DNA of 64,000 bases from assembly GCA_003669585.1 (NCBI GenBank), contig QWOQ01000017.1, forward strand, positions 1 through 64,000, given 5' to 3'. Position 1 is the stretch's first letter. Every line of letters starts with the position of its first letter. This document shows, piece after piece, positions 28,843 to 38,520 of this stretch. Source of the stretch: Planctomycetota bacterium (GTDB lineage: Bacteria > Planctomycetota > Planctomycetia > Pirellulales > UBA1268). The position numbers and the translations under genes were made by a program. Under the pieces are notes generated by a model that ran no database searches, had not been told where the DNA came from, and saw nothing but the letters and a program-made list of their open reading frames with translations.

Positions 28843-30303
28843 TTATCCCAGAATGCCCTGTACAATTTTTCCGTGCACGTCGGTGAGGCGAAAATCACGT
28901 CCGGCCAATCGAAATGTCAGACGCTCGTGATCGAGCCCCAAAAGGTGCAGAATCGTCGCCTGTAAATCGTGCACATGAACTTCGTTTTCAACAACATGAA
29001 AACCGAGTTCATCGGTAGCGCCCCATGTCACTCCACCCTTGATTCCTCCACCGGCCAACCACATCGAATAGGCATTGGGGTGATGATCGCGCCCCATTGA
29101 TCGACCGAGCACGGCGCTCGCTTCGACCATTGGAGTTCTTCCAAATTCTCCTCCCCAGACTACCAGCGTGTTGTCGAGCATGCCGCGATCTTTCAGATCT
29201 CGAATGAGTCCGGCACTTGCTTGATCGGTCTTTAAACAATTGTTCTTGACGTTCCCGGCAACGTCGGAATGCGCATCCCAGCCCTCATGGTAAATCGTCA
29301 CGCATCGCACGCCGCGTTCCACAAGGCGTCTGGCAATCAGGCAAGCCCGAGCGAAACTCGCCTCCTCTGGTTTGCAGCCATACAGCGAAAGCGTTTCGGC
29401 AGATTCTTGTGCAAGGTCCATCAACTCTGGCGCGGAGGTCTGGAGCCGATGAGCCATTTCATAATTTGCAATCCGAGTTGCAATCTCTGGATCTCCATCG
29501 GCCTGGAGACGGCGCTGATTCAGTTGCGAAACCATCTTGAGCGTATCGCTCGCCAATTGATCATCGACTCCGCTGGGTGATCCAACATTTAAAATAGGAT
29601 CTCCTGTGTTTCGAAAACGGGTGCCCGTGTAGACGCTCGGCAGAAATCCACTCGACCAATTCGCACTCCCGCCGCTGATGCCATTTCCGGTACTCATCAC
29701 AACAAACGCGGGAAGATCGTCGGTTTCTGCTCCGAGTCCATACGTGAGCCACGATCCGAGGCTTGGTCGTCCGGGCTGCGCGAATCCTGTATTCATAAAA
29801 AGTTGTGCGGGTGCGTGATTGAACTGGTCGGTTCGACAGCTCTTGATAATCGCAATCTCGTCAACCACCTCCGCAAGCTTTGGCAACATTTCTGAAAGCT
29901 CAGCGCCGCATTGACCGTGTCGGGCAAACGCATACCGTGGACCGAGGACCGCGGCATCAGGACGGATGAACGCATAGCGCTGACCTCCTATCACCTCTGG
30001 CGGAATCGGTTTGCCCTCGAGCTCGGCGAGTTTCGGTTTCGAATCAAAGAGTTCCAATTGACTCGGCGCACCGGCCATAAAAAGCTGAATGACAGCTCGA
30101 GCCTTTGCAGGATGATGCGGTGGTTTTGGGCCAAGAGAATCGCTGCGTGGGTGTTCATTCGCATCGGCATTTCTCCACGCACTGCTCAAAAGTCCAGCCA
30201 GTGCAATTTTTCCAACACCAATACCGCAGTCTCTAAAAAAATGTCGCCGAGTCTCCTCAAGCAACTGTTCTTGGCGGTTTTTTAGGCTGTTAAAATTTTT
30301 CAT
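28843..30303 (-). CDS. Tat-exported DUF1501 protein (upstream module)
   Basis: About 486 residues. ATG at 30303; a GTG two codons upstream (30309) is an alternative. Twin-arginine signal TRRHFFRDCGIGVGKIALAGLL. Family motifs: LFMAGAPSQLELFDSKP, LVVWGGEFGRTPMVEA, GRDHHPNAYSMWLAGGGIKGG, VHVHDLQATILHLLGLDHERL. It ends in DVHGKIVQGILG, almost the same as the paralogue at 24099-25580, which indicates module duplication. It follows the larger cytochrome-type gene by 70 bases and precedes the second by 32. Confidence 0.87.
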   Translation of the reverse strand: MKNFNSLKNRQEQLLEETRRHFFRDCGIGVGKIALAGLLSSAWRNADANEHPRSDSLGPKPPHHPAKARAVIQLFMAGAPSQLELFDSKPKLAELEGKPIPPEVIGGQRYAFIRPDAAVLGPRYAFARHGQCGAELSEMLPKLAEVVDEIAIIKSCRTDQFNHAPAQLFMNTGFAQPGRPSLGSWLTYGLGAETDDLPAFVVMSTGNGISGGSANWSSGFLPSVYTGTRFRNTGDPILNVGSPSGVDDQLASDTLKMVSQLNQRRLQADGDPEIATRIANYEMAHRLQTSAPELMDLAQESAETLSLYGCKPEEASFARACLIARRLVERGVRCVTIYHEGWDAHSDVAGNVKNNCLKTDQASAGLIRDLKDRGMLDNTLVVWGGEFGRTPMVEASAVLGRSMGRDHHPNAYSMWLAGGGIKGGVTWGATDELGFHVVENEVHVHDLQATILHLLGLDHERLTFRLAGRDFRLTDVHGKIVQGILG

Positions 30304-30373
30304 TTTCACACCACTCTATTTCTTGAAGACAGACCTCTTTACGGACTTCTTCGAGGCTTGCTGCAGATCGCTT

Positions 30374-33300
30374 TTATCGTTTCACAACAGTCTCATCCAG
30401 ATTCATGACCACTCGAGCAACCAACATCCAGACGGCGCGATCGACAGCTTCTGGGCCTGACCCATCGGCCTCATTTCCAGAAAGCTTTCCGACATCCAGA
30501 GCCCCCTGCTGCAATCGTTTTGTCTGCACATCGGCGAAAGCGACAATCTCCTGAATTTCCGCGGATGACGGTTCTCGCGAAAGAACCCTGCGAATCATTT
30601 CGCGCACTCGGATCTCGGGCGTATTGCCTGCTTCAATCGCACGAGCACTAAGCGCCTGCGCCATTTCCAAAAACATCGGGTCGTTTAAAAGTGTGAGCGC
30701 CTGCAGAGGCGAATTCGATGCTTCGCGCCGAGCCACGCAATTTTCACCGGTTGGCCCGTCAAAAGTTGTCACCATCGCAAACGGTGCGGTGCGTTTGATA
30801 AATGTGTAAATGCTGCGGCGATACCGGTCTTCTCCCTCGCTGGGATTCCATCCGGCTCCGCCGTAGGCAACTTCCATCACACCGGCTGGCTGCGGCGGGC
30901 GCACCCCTGGACCAAATCGTTTGTGCGACAAAAGTCCAGCGGCGTGTAAAAGCCCGTCACGAATTTGCTCGGCCTCCAGTCGCACTCTTGGCCCACGCGA
31001 AAGAAAGACATTGTCTGAGTCACGATTCTGTTTCTCTATGTCCATCGCTGAATCCTGCCTGTAGGTCGAACTCATCACGATCTGCCTGTGAAGTTTTTGA
31101 ATCGACCAACCCTGCTGCACAAATTCGATCGCGAGCGCATCAAGCAACTCCGGGTGCGACGGTGGATCACTCTGATATCCAAAATCCTCCACTGTTTTAA
31201 CGATACCCCTTCCAAAAAAAGCCGCCCAGTGACGATTCACCGTTACCCGCGCAGTCAGTGGATGTTCGGGCGACACAAGCCACTTCGCAAGGCTCAGACG
31301 ATCAGCAACGGATCCTTCTGGAAGTGGCACACTAAGAAAATGTGGCACTCCTCCGGCAACAAGTTCTCGGGGCTGTAAGTATTCACCACGATGATGCCGA
31401 TGAGTTTTTCGCGGATGCGATGCGGGACGCTGGCGCATGACAAGTGTCGAAGTCCCTTCGTACAGCGATTGTTCCAGTCGATCAATCTCCGTTACAAAAG
31501 CAGAAAGTTCTGGTGACTGCTGAAGAAATGCCGCGAATACAGTCTGCTTTTGGGACGCTGTTCGATTCTGACTCTCGACAGACAACGCCTCTTCAACCGC
31601 TGCGACAAATGGCTTTGCTTTTACTGCGACGGCGTTGCTGGTGCTCACGCGAAAGCATCCCAGCGGACAGGCAAAATGTCGTTCAAAACGCATCACAAGC
31701 GTCCACGGCACTCCGGGTGGTATCGGATCGGTGCAGCAAAACACAGCCGTATCGGATCGTCCTTGTCGACCGTTTGTACTCCAGCCACTCGACATATTTC
31801 CGTCGATAGCAGCCGCTGCCCGATTTCCTCCCGACGCAAACGATTCGCTTGCATCTGCAAGCACTACGTTTTTTTCTCCCGCCGTGACTTCACACTCAGA
31901 TAAGAAAAAATCTCCCTTTGGTCCCTCGTACGCCGTCATTCCCGGCCCCCGTGCCGGCAGGCTCTCGTGCGGAAATACTTCCAATCGAATCCCGCGTATT
32001 TCCTGAGTGCTCGCAGGAAAAGAGAGTTTATACATATCGCTCTTAGTGACATCACCTCCAGCAAGGATTGTGCCGTCAGTCTGTACGTCGAGCGAGGGCA
32101 TCGATGAGGTAAGCGCGGTCGGTTTTGCAACGTTCCACGAAATGGCGGCGGCCGATTGCTCCGCATCCCATACCGAAAACTTTGCCTCGACCGCTTGGTC
32201 ACGACGAACCTCGATGGACTGATCGTCCATTACGGGACTTCCCAGCTTCAAACGAAATCTTCCAAGGGTGTGACGCGTTCCGAACGTCTGTCGAATGGTA
32301 ATCGTCAGGCGAAAAGGCTCGTCGGTGCGCAGCGGAGCATCAAAATAAAAATCTGCCCATCTCGAACGCACTCCGTCATCGCCGTCAATTCCCCATCCGG
32401 TCTCTGGAGCATCATCGATTGCCGCTGAAACATCAAAACCCTTCTGCGAAAACTCCGCGGCCGCACGTGCAAGGCGAACGGGCTTTGTCGCAGTGGCAAG
32501 ATCGCTCCCTCCAGAGCTCTGAGAAACCGTCACGTCGCTGACGACAAAATTTCCGTGCGCAGTTCGTCCAGGCCCCTCCACTTGCTTCTTCGTACCACCT
32601 GAGTCTTTGACGCGAATGGCTTCGAGTCGCAACCGATCAATCGAACGACCTGTTCCCGCTGGCACGGTGAGCGTAACCGAATACACATCAACGGCAGAGC
32701 CGTCGCTGGTTGCCGTGGCAATGCCGTCGGAAGCAATTTCGAATTTCTCGCCTGAGTCTGAAACGATCGTTGGCGTCGGTATGATCCACTCGACATCCTG
32801 AGAAACTTCCCACTTTTCTCGCAAGTGACTTTTTCTCTCGGCGAGCGTTTCACTGATTTGTTCCCGACGATGGGCTACTTCAGGAGTCTCAATACGATAG
32901 TCGGGTTCATCGGCGTTGTTCATCATCGCCATCAGACGGAAGTAGTCAGTGTGCGTGATCGGATCAAATTTGTGCGTGTGACACTGCGCGCAGCCAGTCG
33001 TGAGTCCTAACCATGCTGTTCCCGTGGTTGCCACTCGATCGACCATGGCCAGATAACGGAACTCAAGCGGATCGATGCCCCCCTCCTCGTTCAGCATCGT
33101 GTTGCGATGAAAACCAGTGGCAATCAGATCGTCCGGTGTTGGATTATCAAGCATGTCCCCGGCGAGTTGACGAATGGTGAACTCATCAAACGGCATGTCG
33201 GCTTCAATCGCGCGGATCACCCAGTCTCGGTAGGGCCATATATCGCGAGGCCGGTCTTTTTCATATCCGTTGGTATCGGCGTAGCGGGCCAAATCCAACC

Positions 33301-34039
33301 ACCGCCTAGCCCATCGCTCGCCGTAATCGGGACTCGCGAGCAAGCGTTCCACCACACGCTCATACGCACCGTCTAGAGTATCCTGACAGAACGCATCGAG
33401 TTCTTGTGGCGTTGGGGGAAGGCCGATCAAATCGTAAAAGATTCGTCGCAGGAGCGTCGGACGATCGGCTTGGCGACTTGGAAGGAGTCCTTCTTGTTGC
33501 ATTTTTGCAAGTACAAAACGGTCTATATCATTTCGAATCCAATTCGAGACTGACGCTCCAGATTCGTCTTCGTGGATCGAAGGGATCGCAGGTTTTACGG
33601 GAGGCACAAAAGCCCAGTGCGGACGGTAAACTGCCTCCTGACGAATCCATTCTCGAAGCAGTTTTTTTTCTTGCGCCGTCAGCATCGCTTTCGTCGACGG
33701 CGGCGGCATGATCGTATCGGGGTCATCGCTGGAGATTCTCGCCACGAGTTCGCTCTCAAGTGGATTGCCTGGCACGATCGCCGTTTTGCCACTTTCCAGC
33801 CGACTGACAGCGCTCTGCCGATGATCCAGACGAAGTCCTGCTTCTCGTTTATCGTCGTCGGGGCCGTGGCATTTAAAGCAGCGATTGGAAAGAATCGGTC
33901 GAATATCGCGAGCAAAGTCGATCGATTCATCTGCTCGCGAGAAACGTTCGATCGAAATCGCAGCAACGATTGCTAGCACAGTGCTGCAAAAGACTCTCCT
34001 CTTCGTTTTTGTGAAGAGTCTGTATGGAGAAGAATGCAT
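30374..34039 (-). CDS. PSCyt1-DUF1549-DUF1553 protein, enlarged
   Basis: About 1221 residues from the ATG at 34039, which has an AGG site and begins a standard signal peptide (KTKRRVFCSTVLAIVAAISI); a longer frame starts at 34096. PSCyt1 has CFKCH (C54, C57, H58). DUF1549 has GCAQCHTHKFDP. DUF1553 has VADRLSLAKWLVSPEHPLTARVTVNRHW and CVARREASNSPLQALTLL. It is ~150 residues longer than the paralogue at 25592-28810, because the middle region carries two galactose-binding-like segments (around AHGNFVVSDVTV and PKGDFFLSECEV) instead of one. First gene of the probable operon 34.0 to 24.1 kb. Exported, presumably haem-containing; substrate unknown. Confidence 0.86.
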   Translation of the reverse strand: MHSSPYRLFTKTKRRVFCSTVLAIVAAISIERFSRADESIDFARDIRPILSNRCFKCHGPDDDKREAGLRLDHRQSAVSRLESGKTAIVPGNPLESELVARISSDDPDTIMPPPSTKAMLTAQEKKLLREWIRQEAVYRPHWAFVPPVKPAIPSIHEDESGASVSNWIRNDIDRFVLAKMQQEGLLPSRQADRPTLLRRIFYDLIGLPPTPQELDAFCQDTLDGAYERVVERLLASPDYGERWARRWLDLARYADTNGYEKDRPRDIWPYRDWVIRAIEADMPFDEFTIRQLAGDMLDNPTPDDLIATGFHRNTMLNEEGGIDPLEFRYLAMVDRVATTGTAWLGLTTGCAQCHTHKFDPITHTDYFRLMAMMNNADEPDYRIETPEVAHRREQISETLAERKSHLREKWEVSQDVEWIIPTPTIVSDSGEKFEIASDGIATATSDGSAVDVYSVTLTVPAGTGRSIDRLRLEAIRVKDSGGTKKQVEGPGRTAHGNFVVSDVTVSQSSGGSDLATATKPVRLARAAAEFSQKGFDVSAAIDDAPETGWGIDGDDGVRSRWADFYFDAPLRTDEPFRLTITIRQTFGTRHTLGRFRLKLGSPVMDDQSIEVRRDQAVEAKFSVWDAEQSAAAISWNVAKPTALTSSMPSLDVQTDGTILAGGDVTKSDMYKLSFPASTQEIRGIRLEVFPHESLPARGPGMTAYEGPKGDFFLSECEVTAGEKNVVLADASESFASGGNRAAAAIDGNMSSGWSTNGRQGRSDTAVFCCTDPIPPGVPWTLVMRFERHFACPLGCFRVSTSNAVAVKAKPFVAAVEEALSVESQNRTASQKQTVFAAFLQQSPELSAFVTEIDRLEQSLYEGTSTLVMRQRPASHPRKTHRHHRGEYLQPRELVAGGVPHFLSVPLPEGSVADRLSLAKWLVSPEHPLTARVTVNRHWAAFFGRGIVKTVEDFGYQSDPPSHPELLDALAIEFVQQGWSIQKLHRQIVMSSTYRQDSAMDIEKQNRDSDNVFLSRGPRVRLEAEQIRDGLLHAAGLLSHKRFGPGVRPPQPAGVMEVAYGGAGWNPSEGEDRYRRSIYTFIKRTAPFAMVTTFDGPTGENCVARREASNSPLQALTLLNDPMFLEMAQALSARAIEAGNTPEIRVREMIRRVLSREPSSAEIQEIVAFADVQTKRLQQGALDVGKLSGNEADGSGPEAVDRAVWMLVARVVMNLDETVVKR

Positions 34040-34200
34040 GGCAACCTGTTTCATGAAACAGTTTTTTCGTTTTGGGAACGTGATACACCTGTTCACGCTT
34101 CAATCGTAACTCGTCGGGCTGCCACTCGCTATCTCATGCAATACAGAAGAGACGCAGTTATGAACATCTCTTCTATTTACGTGTTCCTGCAGAGCGAGTG

Positions 34201-35316
34201 CTATTGCAGGCATCGCTCCCATCGCTTGAGTATTTCGGGAAATCTGGCTGAACCGAATCCCACTCGCAGCCACGGGCCTTTCACGCCGAAAAGCGCCGCG
34301 GGAAACGCCAGCATCTGTTCTTGCTGCGCAACTTTGCGAGCATGCTCAAACGGATCCTCCACCAATAACTTGACGACTCCTGTAAGCCCTGCTGCAGGCC
34401 GCGAGCACTCCACCTGCAGGGGATATTTCTTACACAACGCCAAAGCGCTTGCAATATTTTCAAAACGAATTTTATTGTTGCGCTCCAGCAGAGGCCCCGA
34501 TCGCGAAAATAGTTCGGTCGCAACCATCTGATCGAGACGACTTGGACAGATCGAAAGGTAGCCTTTGGCCTGCATGAGCTTCTCTCGCCACTGCTGATTT
34601 CTGACAACGAGCCAACCGATTCGAATGCCAGGCAGACCAAAACTTTTTGATAAGACCCCGAGCGACATTGCCTGCTGGGAATGTTCGCACATTCGCATCG
34701 GCTCCGGTGCTGATGGATCGTGAGAAAACGTGCCCACTTCGTCAGATAAAAGAGGTATGCCGAGAAATTCTGCTTGCGAGCACAAGGCTTTCGCATCGTC
34801 CTTTGCAAGCACTGCGCCGGTCGGATTGTGGGGACTGTTTACGACCATAAGCCGAGTGCGCGGCGAGAGCAACGCAGGCAACTGCCGAATATCAAAACGC
34901 CATGGATCGGACTGAACTTCGAGAGTCTTAAACTGTATCTTCATCGAGAGAACGGTGCGGGTGAGTGTTGGATATCCCGGACCTATCACAACCACTTCGT
35001 CGCCTGATTGTAAAATCGCAAGTTGTGTTGCAAAAATTGCTTCCTGTGCCCCGCAAAAGACGATGACCTCCTCTGCAGAAATGTCACGATACATGCTGGC
35101 GATTGCTGATCGCAGTCGCTCATCGCCAGCCATAGGAGCGTAGGAAAGCGGCATGTTGGCCAGCAGTTGGCAATCGACCCCCAGATCCGCAAGCGTTGAA
35201 AGAGCCGCGCTCGAATCGCTCAGGTTCCACGACAAACCATTTCCCAGCGACTGTATGAACAGATGGAGCGGCAGTGGCTCAAGCTGGTGACAATCTAGTT
35301 TTTGTTTTTGCGCCAC
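34201..35316 (-). CDS. ovoB: PLP-dependent aminotransferase-fold enzyme, probable OvoB sulfoxide lyase
   Basis: 371 residues. GTG start inside the end of ovoA (22-base overlap) with GGAG eight bases upstream, so translation is coupled. Fold-type I PLP enzyme: GAQEAIF substrate loop, NSPHNPTGAVL, LLSDEV with the cofactor-binding Asp, and the Schiff-base lysine K224 in LSKSFGLPGIRIGW. Generic aminotransferases share these motifs. The specific call rests on context: ovothiol synthesis needs OvoB, a PLP enzyme that cleaves the C-S bond of 5-histidylcysteine sulfoxide to 4-mercaptohistidine, and this gene directly follows and overlaps ovoA. Last gene of the six-gene operon. Alternative: an amino-acid aminotransferase unrelated to ovothiol. 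Confidence 0.72.
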   Translation of the reverse strand: MAQKQKLDCHQLEPLPLHLFIQSLGNGLSWNLSDSSAALSTLADLGVDCQLLANMPLSYAPMAGDERLRSAIASMYRDISAEEVIVFCGAQEAIFATQLAILQSGDEVVVIGPGYPTLTRTVLSMKIQFKTLEVQSDPWRFDIRQLPALLSPRTRLMVVNSPHNPTGAVLAKDDAKALCSQAEFLGIPLLSDEVGTFSHDPSAPEPMRMCEHSQQAMSLGVLSKSFGLPGIRIGWLVVRNQQWREKLMQAKGYLSICPSRLDQMVATELFSRSGPLLERNNKIRFENIASALALCKKYPLQVECSRPAAGLTGVVKLLVEDPFEHARKVAQQEQMLAFPAALFGVKGPWLRVGFGSARFPEILKRWERCLQ

Positions 35317-37526
35317 ACTGTCATCTCCGCGATCGTGTGCTGATGTTTTCTTGCAGTCTCTCTGATTACAAATGGCAGATCCTCGCGAGCGACCAGCGTG
35401 AATGTCTCGGAGAGAAGCCTTTCGAGTCCTTCGAACGTCGTCAGCGGTTCACCATGCTCACGTCGACCGCCAAGCCAATGCGATTTTTGCGTGTATTCCT
35501 CGAGCCATGTATACGGAGAGGTAATCACAAGATGGCCACCGGGCAGCAGTCGAGATGAGATTCCACGAAGAAAAAGCGCAGGGTCATAGAGCCGATCAAT
35601 CAGATTTCCTGCAAAAACAAGATCGTAATCAGAGTACTGTGGCTTCAGGTTGCAAGCATCTCCCTGCATGAATCCAACGCGGTTTCCAACCTGATCGAGC
35701 CCGAGTGATTGAAGTGAAATAGCTCTGGAAGTTGTGAGATCGCCTTCGGTTTGAATTTCGTAAAGCACCTGTTCTCCCTGTTGCAGACGCACTCCCGCCT
35801 GAATAAAACGTGCTGAAAAATCGATGGCATCCACATGGGCAAAGTATTGTGCTAGCTCAAAACTCGATCGACCAACGGAACAGCCAATATCGAGGCAGCG
35901 TTCACGATTGTGCCCGGCGGAATGCTGCATTGCACGTTCGATGCATGCCACGGGGAAGTTTCGAACACCGAGTGCCTCCGGACCATAATGAAACTCGAGG
36001 TACTGCGTCACAGATTGGTCGGTTTCATAAATTTTCGAGCCCTCAGTAATGGCAGACTCAACTGAATCATCAATAACCATTCGAAATCCTGCATGCTGAA
36101 AGAAGTGTCGACGAAATGCATAGCGGGCACTTTTCATGGATTCATTTCCTGTCGAAATCCAAGACCCACCCTTCATGAGATTATGGCGACCATCAAATGT
36201 TGGCACTGAAAAATCGTCATAGAGCGAATGCACTTCAAATCCAGGAAACGGTTGGATCGGCGTACGAGTCCACTGCCAGACATTGCCGATGATGTCGAAA
36301 AACTCCCCTTGCAGGAAATGATCGACCGGTGATGGCGAAGCAAAGTGTTCCAGATTGATATTTCCTGGCGCATTTTCCCAATACGGTTGATCGGTGAGAA
36401 GCGTTTCCCGTATCGCGTGCCACTGTGATTCTGAGGGCAACTTCACACCCAGTCCGGTTTGAGCAGCCTTCCACGCACAATATGCCTGCGCTTCCAGACA
36501 GTTCACCTCCACGGGCCAGTTGAGCGGCAGTGGCGTTTCATCGAGCAGATGCCGCTGATGCATTGCTCCATCGCGAAGGATCCAGAAACGAGGGTGCTGG
36601 GCATGCGTGTATGCCAGCCACCCAAGGCCTTCCTCGGTCCACCACTGCTTTTGTTCGTATCCACCATTTTCAACAAATTCAAAATATTCCTGATTGCTGA
36701 CAAGCTGTCGGGAGGCTTGAAACGAATTCACTTTCACATCCAGCACGCCGTATTCATTATCCCAGCCAAACGTCGCGTCATCGGCCCGCTTCCCCAGTCG
36801 AACTGTGTGCGCAGAGACCTCTTTCCATGTATTGCCCGGAGATGTTCCATGAAAGGGACATCTCGCCCAGAGTTTCTGTTCTACGAAAGAGAGTTCATTG
36901 CCGCTGCGCAATTCTGCCAGTGGCATCTGGCGCATAATCATGCTGGAAGTTTCAAGATGAATTCTTTCGTGTTCGATTCCCATGAGCACGATCCATGCAG
37001 CCGATTCCTGTCGAATGGGCAATTCGATCGGCATGGCCAGAATGAATTCATCGACTCGCGCCCGCACCGCCATGCGATAGGCCCGCACTTCCTCCACCGT
37101 CGGCCAAGCGTAATTGTGTGTGTTGAGATCGTCCCACGACATCTCGTCCACACCAACAGCCATCATCGCCTCGATCGCAGGGTCGAGGCGCTTGCTGATA
37201 AATCTCCCCGCAATGAGTTTATTGATATAGAACACAGCCGGATGAGCAAAGTAGAAAATCAACGGATGACGCAGCGGTTCATACCGGTTAAAAAATGAAT
37301 CCTCATTTTTGATCAGCGCAAGCAAACCGTCGTAGAGCTGGCAGGTCTGATGAAAATAGCGTCGAATCTCCTGCCGCTTGGTTTCGACGTTGTCGCCAGT
37401 CAGCAGGAGTGTTTTTGTGGGGACTAAAGGGAATGCCAAAGCTTTATGTTGCCCCGACACATCCTCCTCGCGATCAGATACATTCGGGACACCGAGACGT
37501 TTTGTTTTCGTAATGGCAGCATGCAT
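35295..37526 (-). CDS. ovoA: OvoA: 5-histidylcysteine sulfoxide synthase / 4-mercaptohistidine N1-methyltransferase
   Basis: 743 residues, full OvoA length and order. N-terminal DinB-like domain (~40-210) with RHPLIFYFAHPAVF, VGVDEMSWDDL and the iron ligands H186, H190 and E192 in HERIHLE (HX3HXE). Then an FGE/sulfatase-modifying-type domain (~215-470; MKGGSWISTGNE, FRRHFFQHAGFRMV). Then a SAM methyltransferase (~490-743) with motif I LDIGCSVGRSS around D546-G548. The added methyltransferase and the VGVDEMSWDDL block separate OvoA from the ergothioneine enzyme EgtB. Family knowledge: OvoA couples Cys to the His imidazole with O2, and the C-terminal domain methylates the mercaptohistidine. AAGGA site overlaps the stop of the gene before it (10-base gap). 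Cytoplasmic; no signal peptide. Confidence 0.92.
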   Translation of the reverse strand: MHAAITKTKRLGVPNVSDREEDVSGQHKALAFPLVPTKTLLLTGDNVETKRQEIRRYFHQTCQLYDGLLALIKNEDSFFNRYEPLRHPLIFYFAHPAVFYINKLIAGRFISKRLDPAIEAMMAVGVDEMSWDDLNTHNYAWPTVEEVRAYRMAVRARVDEFILAMPIELPIRQESAAWIVLMGIEHERIHLETSSMIMRQMPLAELRSGNELSFVEQKLWARCPFHGTSPGNTWKEVSAHTVRLGKRADDATFGWDNEYGVLDVKVNSFQASRQLVSNQEYFEFVENGGYEQKQWWTEEGLGWLAYTHAQHPRFWILRDGAMHQRHLLDETPLPLNWPVEVNCLEAQAYCAWKAAQTGLGVKLPSESQWHAIRETLLTDQPYWENAPGNINLEHFASPSPVDHFLQGEFFDIIGNVWQWTRTPIQPFPGFEVHSLYDDFSVPTFDGRHNLMKGGSWISTGNESMKSARYAFRRHFFQHAGFRMVIDDSVESAITEGSKIYETDQSVTQYLEFHYGPEALGVRNFPVACIERAMQHSAGHNRERCLDIGCSVGRSSFELAQYFAHVDAIDFSARFIQAGVRLQQGEQVLYEIQTEGDLTTSRAISLQSLGLDQVGNRVGFMQGDACNLKPQYSDYDLVFAGNLIDRLYDPALFLRGISSRLLPGGHLVITSPYTWLEEYTQKSHWLGGRREHGEPLTTFEGLERLLSETFTLVAREDLPFVIRETARKHQHTIAEMTVWRKNKN

Positions 37527-37536
37527 GAAACAATCC

Positions 37537-38520
37537 TTAGACAGAGAGACTCGAAGGTTTTATCACTCGTTTATGACTCTTGAGACCGTTGATCCATTGC
37601 GATGGAATGCCGCCGGACGCCAGCAGCGAACCGACAACTGCCCCGCGGTGGCAATTGTCACCGCCCACCTGGGCATTGGCGCACACGCCAGCGGTAAAAT
37701 TTCCGGCGTAACGGTAGGAGAGGTAAAGGGCTGCTGGAAAAGCATCGGGGATATAACAGGCCGAACTCAGAATGCCCCCCACCACCTCTCGGTCAGAATG
37801 TTTTTCTAGCTTCCGAATTGCAGCCGCTGAAATCCAGTCTGGGGCTTCCTCTAGAATGGCTACTCGCAGGTCATCTCCCTTCCCTGTTCGCATCAATATT
37901 CGCACCAGCACATCGGCAGCACGCAGCACGCCCTCATCGCGGTGCGTGAGCGATACATGTTTTTGAACGACCGCTCTCAAAGACGGATCAGAATTGCCAA
38001 GCGTGGCAACCAGCGCCGGCACGGCGGCAAGACCGCCGATATGAACGTCGGACACACCGCAAGCATCCGGTTTTTTTCCGGAGGCGTAGTTCGTAAAAAA
38101 GTGTCTGTGGTACTCCTCGCAATACGTGTCGCGATGCTTTCCTGGAGTGAGCATGAAGTTGATGTAACGCTGCAGCCATCGATTTGAGTCATAGCCTCGA
38201 AGCTCCTCGATCATTTCCGCGAGTTCGAGTGCGAGCTGGAAATTAAGCGTATTTTCGCCGGCCGTGAGGAACTGGTGATAGTGCACGCCACGCTTACCCC
38301 ACCATTCTGCCTGCTCTCGCAAAATATCGCCGCGATCATTGATCGGCGTGTAGTTCGATCGCCAGAGAATGCTATCGGCATGCGGAGAACGGGGCGAAAG
38401 ATAGTCGTTGATAAGACCGTAGTCTCGCTCGAGAGCATTTTGATCGTAGTACCAATGCACGGGCATGCTCATCGCATCGGCAATCAGCGAACCCACGAGC
38501 GGCGAGAATGTCGGGTTCAT
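37537..38520 (-). CDS. ADP-ribosylglycohydrolase-family protein
   Basis: 327 residues. ATG overlaps the transporter ATPase stop by 4 bases (ATGA), and the gene ends 10 bases before ovoA. DraG/ADP-ribosylglycohydrolase features: the N-terminal GSLIADAMSMPVHWYYD, a central DVHIGGLAAVPALVA, and the C-terminal metal-binding box GGDNCHRGAVVGSLLAS (in place of the usual GGDTDT). The Asn-Cys-His variant of that box suggests altered metal binding or substrate. The family removes ADP-ribose from proteins or hydrolyses related N-glycosidic bonds. Its place inside an ovothiol operon is unexplained; it may act on a nucleoside- or imidazole-linked compound, but that is speculation. Confidence 0.8.
   Translation of the reverse strand: MNPTFSPLVGSLIADAMSMPVHWYYDQNALERDYGLINDYLSPRSPHADSILWRSNYTPINDRGDILREQAEWWGKRGVHYHQFLTAGENTLNFQLALELAEMIEELRGYDSNRWLQRYINFMLTPGKHRDTYCEEYHRHFFTNYASGKKPDACGVSDVHIGGLAAVPALVATLGNSDPSLRAVVQKHVSLTHRDEGVLRAADVLVRILMRTGKGDDLRVAILEEAPDWISAAAIRKLEKHSDREVVGGILSSACYIPDAFPAALYLSYRYAGNFTAGVCANAQVGGDNCHRGAVVGSLLASGGIPSQWINGLKSHKRVIKPSSLSV

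Noticed and set aside
35295-37526. Ergothioneine synthase EgtB
   Set aside because: The C-terminal methyltransferase and the VGVDEMSWDDL block fit OvoA; EgtB lacks the fused methyltransferase.
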